A stretch of DNA of 64,000 nucleotides, taken from Lacinutrix algicola. Its GTDB lineage: Bacteria; Bacteroidota; Bacteroidia; Flavobacteriales; Flavobacteriaceae. Of this stretch, positions 45,741 through 54,612 are shown in pieces. The stretch lies in the NCBI RefSeq assembly GCF_001418085.1, contig NZ_LIQH01000040.1, forward strand, positions 248,001-312,000. The letters run 5' to 3'. The notes under the pieces were generated by a model that saw nothing but the letters and a program-made list of their open reading frames with translations, did no database searches and had not been told where the DNA came from. How positions within the stretch are numbered: position 1 is the first letter of the stretch; each line of letters starts with the position of its first letter. The position numbers and the translations under genes are program-made.

Positions 45741-47000
45741 TTATTCTCCCATTGCTTTTATTAAAGCAGCAGACATTCTTTTATAAGTTCCATTTTCTAA
45801 ACGTGTTCTAATAGCATCGAAAGCATCTAATGTTTCATTTACATCTTGGATGGTATGTGTTGCTGTAGGAATCATACGTAATAATATTAATCCTTTTGGT
45901 ATTACTGGATATACTACAATAGAACAGAATATACCGTAATTCTCACGTAAATCTCTAACTAAAGCCATTGCTTCAGGAATACTACCTTTTAAATAAACTG
46001 GTGTAACACAACTTTGTGTTGTACCAATATCGAATCCTCTTTCTTTTAACCCAGATTGTAATGCGTTAACAATTTTCCATAAGTTTTCTTTTAACTCAGG
46101 CATTGTACGTAACATATCTAAACGCTTTAAAGCACCTACGACCAATTGCATTTGCAAAGATTTTGCAAACATTTGAGAACGTAAGTTATACTTTAAATAG
46201 TCTATAATTTCTTTATCTGCAGCAATAAATGCTCCAGTACTAGCCATAGATTTTGCAAAAGTTGCAAAGTAAACATCTATATCATCTTGTACACCTTGCT
46301 CTTCTCCTGCTCCAGCACCTGTTTTACCAAGTGTACCAAAACCGTGAGCATCATCTACAAAAAATCTAAAATTATATTTTTTCTTAAGAGCAACAATTTC
46401 TTTTAAACGTCCTTGTTCTCCACGCATACCAAAAACACCTTCAGAAATCACTAAAATCCCTCCTCCAGTTGTCTCTGCCATTTTTGTAGCACGCTCTAAG
46501 TTTTTTTCTAAACTTTCAATATCGTTGTGCTTATATGTAAAACGTTTACCGTGATGTAATCTTACACCATCAATAATACATGCATGTGCATCTACATCGT
46601 AAACAATAACATCATCTTTAGCAACTAAAGCATCTACAGTAGATACCATACCTTGATAACCAAAGTTTAAAAGGTAAGCTGCTTCCTTATTAACAAAGGC
46701 AGCCAATTCATTTTGAAGTTGTTCGTGTAACTCAGTGTGACCAGACATCATTCTAGCTCCCATTGGGTAAGCCGATCCATATGCAGCTCCTGCTTCAGCA
46801 TCAACCTTACGTACTTCTGGATGATTTGCTAAACCCAAGTAATCGTTAATACTCCAAGTGATAACATCTTTTCCTTGAAATTTCATTCGGTTAGAAATTT
46901 GTCCTTCCAACTTTGGAAACACAAAATAACCTTCAGCCTGTTCTGCCCATTTACCTAATGGCCCTTTATCCTTATATATTTTCGCAAATAAATCTTTCAT
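45741..47000 (-). CDS. Alpha-oxoamine synthase (sulfonolipid/sphingoid base synthase candidate)
   Basis: A 419-residue PLP enzyme of the group that joins an amino acid to an acyl thioester with loss of CO2 (serine palmitoyltransferase, KBL, AONS). Seen are NDYLGLANHPEV, the stacking His in DVDAHACIIDGVRLH, the PLP Asp/His in FFVDDAHGFGTLGKTG and the Schiff-base Lys in YFATFAKSMASTGAF. The N-terminal extension (KIYKDKGPLGKWAEQAEGYF) is typical of Bacteroidota sphingolipid-type members. The amino acid could be serine (sphingolipid) or cysteate (sulfonolipid). The cysteine-synthase-like gene just upstream favours cysteate; that is inference. Confidence 0.82.
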   Translation of the reverse strand: MKDLFAKIYKDKGPLGKWAEQAEGYFVFPKLEGQISNRMKFQGKDVITWSINDYLGLANHPEVRKVDAEAGAAYGSAYPMGARMMSGHTELHEQLQNELAAFVNKEAAYLLNFGYQGMVSTVDALVAKDDVIVYDVDAHACIIDGVRLHHGKRFTYKHNDIESLEKNLERATKMAETTGGGILVISEGVFGMRGEQGRLKEIVALKKKYNFRFFVDDAHGFGTLGKTGAGAGEEQGVQDDIDVYFATFAKSMASTGAFIAADKEIIDYLKYNLRSQMFAKSLQMQLVVGALKRLDMLRTMPELKENLWKIVNALQSGLKERGFDIGTTQSCVTPVYLKGSIPEAMALVRDLRENYGIFCSIVVYPVIPKGLILLRMIPTATHTIQDVNETLDAFDAIRTRLENGTYKRMSAALIKAMGE

Positions 47001-47025
47001 CTGTACTTAATTAGTTTAGAGAATG

Positions 47026-47033
47026 CAAAATTA
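47026..47033 (-). promoter_or_regulatory. -7 element of oxoamine synthase gene
   Basis: Minus strand TAATTTTG (47033-47026), 25 bases before the ATG; no clear -33 element. With the terminator at 47083 it suggests separate transcription from the gene at 47137. Confidence 0.4.
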
Positions 47034-47082
47034 AGCAATTCTCTCTTTTTTGCATAACATTTTTACATTCTATTATTAACAT

Positions 47083-47120
47083 AAAAAAAGCTGATTTCTT
47101 TTTACAGTTATCAGCTTTAT
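47083..47120 (-). terminator. Weak terminator after cysteine-synthase-like gene
   Basis: A 9-bp stem (AAAGCTGAT with ATCAGCTTT, about 47087-47095 and 47110-47118), loop of 14 bases and T-run on the minus strand, 17 bases after the stop. Confidence 0.6.
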
Positions 47121-47136
47121 TATTTATAATAGTTTC

Positions 47137-48177
47137 TTATTTTATATATTGTATACTTTCTGCGGCTTCAAGGTTTTTACTATCAAAAAAACCTTGTTCA
47201 TTCATCCATTTATCACTATAAATTTTACTCATGTATCGAGATCCATGATCTGGAAAAATTACAACTATATTATCTGATTCTTTAAACTCACCAGAAGCAC
47301 TTAATTGTTTTATAGCTTGCATTGCTGCACCAGAAGTATAACCTACAAAAAGACCTTCGGTTTTTGCTATTTCTCTTGCTGTATGAGCACTCTCTTCATC
47401 TGTAACCTTTACAAACTCATCAATAGTATCAAAATCTGTTGCAGTAGGAATTAAATTTTTACCTAAACCTTCTATACGATAAGGATAAATTTCTTTATCA
47501 TCGAACTCTCTAGTCTCATGGTATTTTTTTAGTACAGAACCAAAAGCATCAACACCAATAATTTTAATATTAGGGTTTTGTTCTTTTAAATACTTTGCTG
47601 TACCAGAAATTGTTCCTCCTGTACCACTACAAGCTACTAAATGTGTTATTTTACCATTGGTTTGATTCCAGATTTCTGGACCAGTAGAGGCATAATGTGC
47701 ATCTATATTTAATTGATTGAAATATTGGTTTATATAAACCGAACCTTTCATTTCGTCATGTAAACGTTTTGCTACTTGGTAGTAAGACCTTGGATCGTCT
47801 GCGCTAACATTTGCTGGGCAAACATAAACTTTGGCTCCCATATTCTTTAGCATATCTATTTTATCTGCCGAAGATTTAGAACTTACTGCAAGAATACAAT
47901 CATATCCTTTAATAACGCTTACCATTGCAATACTAAATCCTGTGTTACCAGAAGTAGTTTCAATAATAGTGTCACCAGGCTTTAGTATACCTTGCTTCTC
48001 TGCTTGTTCAATAATGTATAGTGCTATTCTATCTTTTGAAGAATGTCCGGGATTAAAAGCTTCAACTTTAGCCAAAAAGTTACCTTTAAACTCTGAAGTC
48101 ATTTTTTTTAGTTTTATCATTGGTGTATTGCCAATTAAGTCCAATACATTGTCAAAAACCTGTTTCTCGTGTGTCAT
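47137..48177 (-). CDS. Cysteine/cysteate-synthase-like PLP enzyme
   Basis: A 346-residue fold-type II PLP enzyme. Seen are [11 protein letters not shown], the PLP Lys in [15 protein letters not shown] (SSKDR instead of the usual SVKDR), [10 protein letters not shown] for the substrate carboxylate, and [14 protein letters not shown] for the PLP phosphate. The C-terminal part ([19 protein letters not shown]) resembles cystathionine beta-synthase cores. It could be cysteine synthase, cystathionine beta-synthase or cysteate synthase. Its position before an alpha-oxoamine synthase fits the last in sulfonolipid formation. TTG at 48183 opens the frame; the ATG at 48177 is the better start. Confidence 0.8.
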   Translation of the reverse strand: MTHEKQVFDNVLDLIGNTPMIKLKKMTSEFKGNFLAKVEAFNPGHSSKDRIALYIIEQAEKQGILKPGDTIIETTSGNTGFSIAMVSVIKGYDCILAVSSKSSADKIDMLKNMGAKVYVCPANVSADDPRSYYQVAKRLHDEMKGSVYINQYFNQLNIDAHYASTGPEIWNQTNGKITHLVACSGTGGTISGTAKYLKEQNPNIKIIGVDAFGSVLKKYHETREFDDKEIYPYRIEGLGKNLIPTATDFDTIDEFVKVTDEESAHTAREIAKTEGLFVGYTSGAAMQAIKQLSASGEFKESDNIVVIFPDHGSRYMSKIYSDKWMNEQGFFDSKNLEAAESIQYIK

Positions 48178-48228
48178 AAACAATATTTGATCAGTTACTT
48201 ATAGTTAGAAATGTAACTTAAAACCTTG

Positions 48229-48258
48229 CAAAAATAAGCTTTTTTTTTTAACAGTCAA
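48229..48258 (-). promoter_or_regulatory. Promoter of cysteine-synthase-like gene
   Basis: Minus strand TTG (48258-48256), 19 bases, TATTTTTG (48236-48229), 51 bases before the ATG. The -33 part lies inside the last codons of the upstream peptidase gene. Confidence 0.5.
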
Positions 48259-50317
48259 CTCCCTCTAAATCAAGTAAAAACGCATATTCCAATGCTACTT
48301 CTTTTAAACTTTCAAAACGTCCAGATGCTCCACCATGTCCTGCTTCCATATCTATATGAAACAATAACTTATTAGTATCTGTCTTTAATTCTCTTAATTT
48401 TGCCACCCATTTTGCAGGCTCAAAATATTGCACTTGAGAATCATGTAAACCTGTCGTTACTAGTAGGTTTGGATAATTTTTAGGGGTAACATTATCGTAA
48501 GGTGAATATGATTTCATATAATCATAATATTTTTTATCGTTTGGGTTTCCCCATTCATCATATTCTCCTGTAGTTAATGGTATGGTATCGTCTAACATTG
48601 TAGTTACAACATCTACAAATGGTACAGCTGCAATTACTCCATTATATAATTCTGGATTTAAATTAATTATAGTTCCCATTAATAAGCCTCCGGCACTTCC
48701 TCCCATTGCATATAAATGTTCTGGAGAGGTATATTTTTCTTTAATTAAAAACTTAGAACAGTCTATAAAGTCTGTGAAAGTATTCATTTTAGTTAATAAT
48801 TTTCCGTTTTCGTACCATTCTCTACCTAAGTACTCTCCTCCTCTTATGTGCGCTATTACATAAATAAAACCTCTATCTAATAAACTTAATCTAATAGTAG
48901 AAAAATAAGGATCTATTGTTGATCCATAAGAACCATATGAGTATTGTAAAACTGGATTTTTCCCGTTTAATTCTATTCCTTTTTTATAAACTAAAGATAT
49001 TGGCACTTTTACACCATCTCTTGCAGTTGCCCAAAGACGCTTAGATTCGTAATTTTCTTTATTAAACTTTCCGCCTAAAACCTCTTGTTCTTTCTTTGTT
49101 ATTTTAGTCTTCGTTTTTAAATTATAATCAATTATTGAGCTTGGTGTTGTTAATGAATTATATCCGTAACGTAACTCATCACTATTAAAGTCTGGGTTAT
49201 TTCCTAAACTAGCTGTGTATGTTTCGTTATCGAATGGTAAGTGATAATCTTCTTCTCCATTCCAGCTTATTATTCTTATTTGATTTAGTCCGTTTTCACG
49301 TTCGTTAACAACAAGATAATCTTTAAAAATCTCAATATCTTCTAATAAAACGTCAATTCTGTGTGGCAACACATCTTTCCAATTTTCTTTCTCCGTATTG
49401 GTTTCAGACGTTTTTTGAAGCTTAAAATTAGTAGCATCATCTTTATTAGTAATAATATAGAAGCTATCCTTATAATGAGCAATAGAGTACTCTAACTCAC
49501 GTTCACGCTCTTGAAATATTTTAAATTCTCCATCTGGAGTATCTGCATTTAAAATTCTATATTCTGAAGTTAATGTACTCGAAGAACCAATTACAATGTA
49601 CTTTTTAGATTTTGTTTTATAAACGAAAGAGTTAAATGTATCATTAGTTTCATTAAAAACTAAAACATCTTTGTCTTCTTCTGTATATAATTTATGCTTG
49701 TATATTTTATCCGAACGCAAGGTTACTTCATCTTTCTTTGCGTAAAACAACGTTTTATTATCGTTAGCCCAAGTAGAACTTCCTGTAGTGTTTTCTATTT
49801 TATCAGAAAAAATTTCACCTGTAGTCAAATCTTTTATTTGAAGCGTATATTGCCTTCTACTTACTGTATCTACTGCAAAACTTGCCATTTTATTATCTGG
49901 ACTAATAGATATTCCTCCTAATTTAAAATATGCATGTTCTTTAGCCATCTCATTACAATCGAAAATAATTTCTTCGGTTGCTTCTATACTCTCCTTTCTT
50001 CTTGTATATATAGGATAGTCTTTTCCTTTTTCAAATTTAGTTACATACCAATAACCATTCAATTTATAAGGCACAGAAGTATCATCTTCTTTAATTCTAC
50101 CTTTCATTTCTTCAAAAAGATCTTTTTGAAATGATTCTGTATGTTTTAAAACTGATTTAGTATAAGTGTTTTCTGCATTAAGATGATCAATAACATTTTT
50201 ATCTTCTCTATCATTCATCCAGAAATAATTATCAATACGAATATCGTTATGCTTTTCTAGAGATTTCTTTATTTTTTTTGCAACTGGTGCATTTACTGTT
50301 ACTGTTCTTTCTGACAT
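48248..50317 (-). CDS. ptrB: Oligopeptidase B (S9 family)
   Basis: A 689-residue serine peptidase that cleaves short peptides after Arg or Lys. The N-terminal part is a beta-propeller (PVAKKIKKSLEKHNDIRIDN, YFWMNDREDKNVIDHLNAEN). The C-terminal alpha/beta-hydrolase has the nucleophile Ser in YAMGGSAGGLLMG (about residue 535), the Asp near TTGLHDSQVQY and the His in MEAGHGGASGRFES. LQYSYGSYGSTIDPYFS and AHIRGGEYLGREWYENG are typical of oligopeptidase B. No signal peptide, so cytoplasmic. Confidence 0.9.
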   Translation of the reverse strand: MSERTVTVNAPVAKKIKKSLEKHNDIRIDNYFWMNDREDKNVIDHLNAENTYTKSVLKHTESFQKDLFEEMKGRIKEDDTSVPYKLNGYWYVTKFEKGKDYPIYTRRKESIEATEEIIFDCNEMAKEHAYFKLGGISISPDNKMASFAVDTVSRRQYTLQIKDLTTGEIFSDKIENTTGSSTWANDNKTLFYAKKDEVTLRSDKIYKHKLYTEEDKDVLVFNETNDTFNSFVYKTKSKKYIVIGSSSTLTSEYRILNADTPDGEFKIFQERERELEYSIAHYKDSFYIITNKDDATNFKLQKTSETNTEKENWKDVLPHRIDVLLEDIEIFKDYLVVNERENGLNQIRIISWNGEEDYHLPFDNETYTASLGNNPDFNSDELRYGYNSLTTPSSIIDYNLKTKTKITKKEQEVLGGKFNKENYESKRLWATARDGVKVPISLVYKKGIELNGKNPVLQYSYGSYGSTIDPYFSTIRLSLLDRGFIYVIAHIRGGEYLGREWYENGKLLTKMNTFTDFIDCSKFLIKEKYTSPEHLYAMGGSAGGLLMGTIINLNPELYNGVIAAVPFVDVVTTMLDDTIPLTTGEYDEWGNPNDKKYYDYMKSYSPYDNVTPKNYPNLLVTTGLHDSQVQYFEPAKWVAKLRELKTDTNKLLFHIDMEAGHGGASGRFESLKEVALEYAFLLDLEGVDC

Positions 50318-50396
50318 CTTTTTATTTTGTTTACAAGAAAAAACAAAAGTAAAACTTAAAGCGAAAATAAATACAAGTTTTTGATTATATATTATA

Positions 50397-50428
50397 TTGG
50401 TTATTAACCATTCTATTTAATAAATTTG
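50397..50428 (+). promoter_or_regulatory. Promoter of ybaB
   Basis: TTG (50397-50399), 21 bases, TAAATTTG (50421-50428), 26 bases before the ATG. Confidence 0.6.
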
Positions 50429-50454
50429 CTCTTAAATTAATACAAAAACAAATT

Positions 50455-50778
50455 ATGTTTGGAGATTTAGCAGGAATGATGGGAAAACTTAAAGAAACCC
50501 AACAAAAGGTAGAAGAAACTAAAACAAGGTTAAACACTGTTTTAGTAGATGAACAAAGTAACGATGGATTATTAAAGGTTACTTTAACAGCAAATAGAAC
50601 CATAAAAGCTATTACTATTGAAGATTCTTTATTAGAAGACAAAGAGCAGTTAGAAGATTATTTAATACTTACTTTAAATAAAGCTATTGAGAAAGCTACT
50701 CAAATTAATGAAGCAGAATTAGCAGCTGCAGCAAAGGATGGTATGCCTAATATTCCTGGAATGGATATGTTTAAATAG
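50455..50778 (+). CDS. ybaB: YbaB/EbfC nucleoid-associated protein
   Basis: A 107-residue dimeric DNA-binding protein. The N-terminal helix [20 protein letters not shown], the beta strands ([20 protein letters not shown]) and the C-terminal helix [20 protein letters not shown] followed by a Gly/Met/Pro tail are all typical. It binds DNA without strong sequence preference and often accompanies recR or dnaX, but here it stands alone, between its own promoter and terminator. Confidence 0.9.
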   Translation: MFGDLAGMMGKLKETQQKVEETKTRLNTVLVDEQSNDGLLKVTLTANRTIKAITIEDSLLEDKEQLEDYLILTLNKAIEKATQINEAELAAAAKDGMPNIPGMDMFK

Positions 50779-50803
50779 TTTAATCATTAAATAATACTAT
50801 TAG

Positions 50804-50846
50804 AAAAGGCCTCACTAAATATAAATATTTAGTGAGGCCTTTTTTA
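50804..50846 (+). terminator. Strong terminator after ybaB
   Basis: A 19-bp perfect stem (50804-50822 with 50825-50843) and T-run, 25 bases after the stop. Confidence 0.9.
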
Positions 50847-50920
50847 TTAATACCATTCTAAACTACTAATAGTACAAAATTTAAAAACGCTATATCCAAT
50901 AATTGAGAAAAAGTATAACA

Positions 50921-50950
50921 AAAAAAAAAGAAGCCCGAAGGCTTCTTTTT
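50921..50950 (-). terminator. Intrinsic terminator of OmpA gene
   Basis: Stem of 6 G+C-rich pairs plus A/T pairs (50925-50935 with 50940-50950), 4-base loop and a 10-base T-run on the minus strand, 27 bases past the stop. Confidence 0.85.
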
Positions 50951-50977
50951 ATATATAAATGAAATAAGAATTACATA

Positions 50978-53209
50978 TTAGTTAGCATTGATAACTCTAA
51001 ATTGAGTTCTTCTGTTTGCTAAGTGTTCTCTTTCTGTACAAGAAACACCATCAGAACATCTATTTGATAATCTAGACTCACCATATCCATTAGAAACAAT
51101 TCTTGAAGAGTTGATTCCTTTAGAAATTAAGTAGTTAGTTACAGCTTGAGCTCTTCTTTCAGATAAAGATCTGTTAGATGCAGCAGAACCTCTTGAATCT
51201 GTGTGAGAAGCAATCTCTACAGAAACACCATTCTTTAATTCTACTAATAATTTTGCATCAATCTCAGCTTTAGCAGCAGGAGTTAAAGTTGCAGAACCTA
51301 ATAACCAGTTTATGTTAAGATCGTTATACTCAACGATTTTACAATCAACCTCAGTCCAAGTAGTTAAACCACCTTTTGTTTGTAAAACTTCTTTAGTAAC
51401 TGTTTTGTTAACAGCAGGAATAGTAACTTCTTCTACTCTAGCATCACTAGCTAAAACAGTTTTATTTAAAGAAGCTGTTTTTTGAGCGATATCAATTACT
51501 CTTGTTGTAGGAGGAGTACTCATTACAGTACGCTTCATTGTTTTAGTTACAGCAGGAATATCAATAGATCTAGTAGTTTCTGGAGTAAGAACAGTTTTTC
51601 TAATTGTAGTTGACTTAGAAGGAATATCAATAGCTCTTGCTGTTGGAGGCGTAGCCATAACAACACGCTTCATAGTTTTACTAGTAGCAGGAATTTCTGT
51701 TACTCTTGTAGAAGCAGGAGTTACTAAAGTAGTACGCTTCATTGTTTTTGTAACTGCAGGAATAGTAATAACTCTTGTTGTAGGAGGTGTTACCATTACA
51801 GTACGCTTAACTACTTTCGTTACAGCAGGAATATCGATAGCTCTTGTTGTTGGAGGAGTTACCATTACTTGTCTTGTTACTTCTTTAGTTACTTGAGGAA
51901 TATCGATTACTCTTGTAGTTGCTGGAGAAACTAAAACTGTTTTCTTGATTGTTTTAGTTACAGCAGGAATAGCAATAGTTCTTGTAGTTGAAGGCTGAGT
52001 CATTACTGTACGCTTAACTTCTTTAGTTACTTGAGGAATATCGATTACTCTAGTAGTAGCAGGAGTTTGTACAACTTTTCTTGTGTAAGTTCCCATACCA
52101 CAATCATCACTATTAGCATTAGAATTATCACAACCAGGAGTTGTTACAACAGATGCATCGTTAGATAAAGTAGTTGTATTTACTGTAATGTTTTGAGCTG
52201 GTACATTTTTGTAACACCAGTATCTACAATCGTTAGGATCGCTAGATGCACAATCTGCAGCAGGAGTATCACTCATTCCCCATTTAGCAGTTGCTGGCTT
52301 AGTTTCGATAACTTGGTAATCTGTAGAAAAACTAGCAGGAACAACTTTTAAAGTATTTCCAAATTCTCTTTTCTTGTAAGATAAAGTTTCAGTTCCCCAT
52401 TTAGCAGGTATAACTTCTAAACGTTGACTAGCTGCAGTAACTACAACAGTTTCAGTTTCTCCTCCATATTGAGCAGGAACGATTTCTAATCTAGAAGATG
52501 CTGGTTGAACAACAATCTCTACATTTTCAGTTCCCCATTTAGCAGGAACAACTTCCATACGTTGTCCAGCAGCAGTAACAACTACAGTTTCAGTTCTTGT
52601 CTCGTATTGAGCAGGTACTGTTTGTAATTTTTGGTAAGCTTGTTGTACAATAACAGTTTCTGTTCTTGTCTCGTATTGAGCAGGTACAACTTCTAAACGC
52701 TGACTAGCTTCAGTAACAACAACTTCAAAAGTTTCTGTTCCTAATTTTGCAGGAACAACAGATAAAGTTTGTCCACCATCTGAAGTAGTAACATCAAAAG
52801 ATTGAGTTTCGTACTGTGCAGGTACAACAGCTAATTCTTGATATCCTGGCTGGATTACCATTTCTTCAGTAGTTGTATCTGTAGATCCAGCAACTTTCTC
52901 AAGTCTTTGAGCAGGACCTTGAACGGTTACTTCGAAAGTTTGTGTTTCGTACTGTGCAGGTACAACAGCTAATTCTTGACCAGCAGACTGAACAACAACT
53001 TCTTCCTTTTCTGTTCTGTACTGTGCAGGTACTACTTTTAATTTTTTGTAAGCCGGTGCAACTTGAATAGTTACATCTTGATTTACCCATACATCTGGTG
53101 TTACACAACGTACGTAACATTTTCCTGGTTCAGGATTTGTAGGCAAATCTTGTGCGATTGCTACTGTACAGGCAACAAAAGATAAGATTGTTAGTAATGC
53201 TTTTTTCAT
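50978..53209 (-). CDS. OmpA-family protein with two 23-residue repeat arrays
   Basis: A 743-residue envelope protein. After a signal peptide (cut near AIAQ, residue 20) comes array A, 11 units of about 23 residues (56-307; example VVPAQYETRTETVVVTAAGQ). A Cys-rich linker follows (308-384; CASSDPNDCRYWCYKN, CDNSNANSDDC), then array B, 10 units of 22-25 residues (385-614; example DIPAVTKTMKRTVMVTPPTT), and an OmpA C-terminal domain (615-743; EIASHTDSRGSAASNRSLSE, GYGESR) that binds peptidoglycan. Arrays A and B share the period and the P-A-...-T-V-x-V-T spine but differ in charge: A carries most of the Glu, B is rich in Lys/Arg. The arrays may form long filaments. Confidence 0.88.
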   Translation of the reverse strand: MKKALLTILSFVACTVAIAQDLPTNPEPGKCYVRCVTPDVWVNQDVTIQVAPAYKKLKVVPAQYRTEKEEVVVQSAGQELAVVPAQYETQTFEVTVQGPAQRLEKVAGSTDTTTEEMVIQPGYQELAVVPAQYETQSFDVTTSDGGQTLSVVPAKLGTETFEVVVTEASQRLEVVPAQYETRTETVIVQQAYQKLQTVPAQYETRTETVVVTAAGQRMEVVPAKWGTENVEIVVQPASSRLEIVPAQYGGETETVVVTAASQRLEVIPAKWGTETLSYKKREFGNTLKVVPASFSTDYQVIETKPATAKWGMSDTPAADCASSDPNDCRYWCYKNVPAQNITVNTTTLSNDASVVTTPGCDNSNANSDDCGMGTYTRKVVQTPATTRVIDIPQVTKEVKRTVMTQPSTTRTIAIPAVTKTIKKTVLVSPATTRVIDIPQVTKEVTRQVMVTPPTTRAIDIPAVTKVVKRTVMVTPPTTRVITIPAVTKTMKRTTLVTPASTRVTEIPATSKTMKRVVMATPPTARAIDIPSKSTTIRKTVLTPETTRSIDIPAVTKTMKRTVMSTPPTTRVIDIAQKTASLNKTVLASDARVEEVTIPAVNKTVTKEVLQTKGGLTTWTEVDCKIVEYNDLNINWLLGSATLTPAAKAEIDAKLLVELKNGVSVEIASHTDSRGSAASNRSLSERRAQAVTNYLISKGINSSRIVSNGYGESRLSNRCSDGVSCTEREHLANRRTQFRVINAN
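51368..52057 (-). repeat. Repeat array B (basic 23-residue units)
   Basis: Ten consecutive units encoding the TTRVIDIPAVTK-TMKRTVMVTPP pattern, 22 to 25 codons each. Units differ at the DNA level, so this is an old protein repeat rather than recent slippage. Confidence 0.85.
52289..53044 (-). repeat. Repeat array A (Glu-containing 23-residue units)
   Basis: Eleven consecutive units encoding the RLEVVPAQYETR-TETVVVTAAGQ pattern, ten of exactly 23 codons and the last of 22. The third unit (KVAGSTDTTTEEMVIQ) is the most diverged. Confidence 0.85.
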
Positions 53210-53250
53210 TTTTTAAATAATTTTAATGGTTATTTTAAGTTTAAACAGAC

Positions 53251-53258
53251 CAAATATA
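53251..53258 (-). promoter_or_regulatory. -7 element of OmpA gene
   Basis: Minus strand TATATTTG (53258-53251), 41 bases before the ATG; no clear -33 element. A palindrome TTGTTAACAA lies upstream near 53293-53302. Confidence 0.45.
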
Positions 53259-53428
53259 TACTCGGTTGTTCTCTAATTTCGTGTAAAATTACTTGTTAAC
53301 AAACTATTAATTCAAATAATTACTATATTTCTATGACAATTCGATAAAGTGTCAAAAAACTCCGTTTAACATTTAGTTAACATTTTTTTATTCTAATAAT
53401 CAGACGTTTACACTTTTCCTCTATTTAT

Positions 53429-54447
53429 TTACAAAACGCGTAATTCATCTAAGACAACTTTATGCATATTATATGTGTAATCTAAATGTGTCACTATTCG
53501 AAGTTTACCTTGCCCCATATTACTTATGTGAATATTCTTATTTTTTAAAATATTAAAAAAAGTTTCATTATCATATTTATTGGTTAAAGTAAAAATTACA
53601 ATATTAGTTTCTACAGATTCTACTTTAGATATATAATCCGCTTTTTCTAATACAGAAGCGATCTCTTTAGCTTTAATGTGATCCTCTTTTAATGCTTCCA
53701 TATTATTATCTAACGCATACAATGCTGCCGCTGCTAGGAAACCAACTTGCCTCATACCTCCTCCAAGAATTTTTCTAATTCTTATAGCGTTTTTCATTAA
53801 ATGTTCGTCTCCTACTAATACAGAACCTATTGGACAACCTAATCCTTTACTAAAACAAACAGAAATAGTATCGAATAGCTTACCATAATCTTTAGCTGTT
53901 TCTTTAGTTTCAACTAGTGCATTCCATAATCGTGCTCCATCTAAATGAAAACCCAAATTATTAGATGTACAGACTTCTTTAATTTTTTTAATTCATTAAA
54001 ATCCCAACAAGCTCCACCTCCTTTATTAGTTGTATTCTCTATTTCAACTAATGTAGTTAATGGACTGTGATAAAAATCTGGAGGATTAATAGCGTCTATA
54101 ACTTGCTTTGCTGTAAACATACCTCTATCTCCATCTATAAGATTACAAGATACACCACTATTAAAAGATGCTCCTCCTCCTTCGTAATTAAAAATATGCG
54201 CATACTTATCGCAAATTACTTGGTCTCCAGGGTTAGTATGTAATTTTATAGCTGTTTGGTTTGCCATTGTTCCGCTAGGAAAAAATAAAGCATGAGATTT
54301 TCCAAATAATTTGGCAACTCGTTCTTCTAGCGCGTTAACAGTTTCGTCTTCTTTATATACATCGTCTCCAACTTTAGCATTCATCATAGCATTTAACATG
54401 CCTTTGGATGGTTTTGTTACAGTATCACTTCTTAAATCTATTCTCAT
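53429..54447 (-). pseudogene. ltaE: Threonine aldolase, split by one-base frameshift
   Basis: A PLP enzyme splitting threonine into glycine and acetaldehyde, about 340 residues when restored. The first part (54447-53941) has [34 protein letters not shown] and [17 protein letters not shown]. The second (from about 53970) has [14 protein letters not shown] and the PLP Lys in ISVCFSKGLGCPIGSVL. The frames meet in a run of seven A (53989-53983); an eighth A restores [19 protein letters not shown] exactly. Either the gene was lost recently by slippage or the run is one base short in the assembly; otherwise both halves look intact. Confidence 0.85.
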
Positions 54448-54587
54448 TTGTTCTTAATATTGTTATTTATCGTTGTCTTAATTTAGATATTAACACCTTA
54501 ATTATATAAACGAATTTCTTATTATTATTTTTCAGTATAAAATTAGAAAATAAGTAGATAATAATTTATTTATCATACTATAAATTC

Positions 54588-54595
54588 TATTTTTG
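54588..54595 (+). promoter_or_regulatory. -7 element of prfB
   Basis: TATTTTTG, 17 bases before the prfB ATG at 54613; no clear -33 element. Confidence 0.45.
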
Positions 54596-54612
54596 TTACA
54601 AACACATATATA

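Noticed and set aside
47831-48190. Plus-strand open frame of 119 codons inside the cysteine-synthase-like gene
   Set aside because: It lies fully opposite a strongly recognised enzyme and has no family features.
51368-53044. Regular repeats of about 69 bases that could suggest a CRISPR array or minisatellite
   Set aside because: The period is 23 codons, the units differ in DNA sequence, and the reading frame is kept throughout; this is protein repeat structure.
53293-53302. Palindrome TTGTTAACAA upstream of the OmpA gene as an operator
   Set aside because: Ten-base A/T palindromes are common in such DNA and there is no second copy or known regulator to support it.
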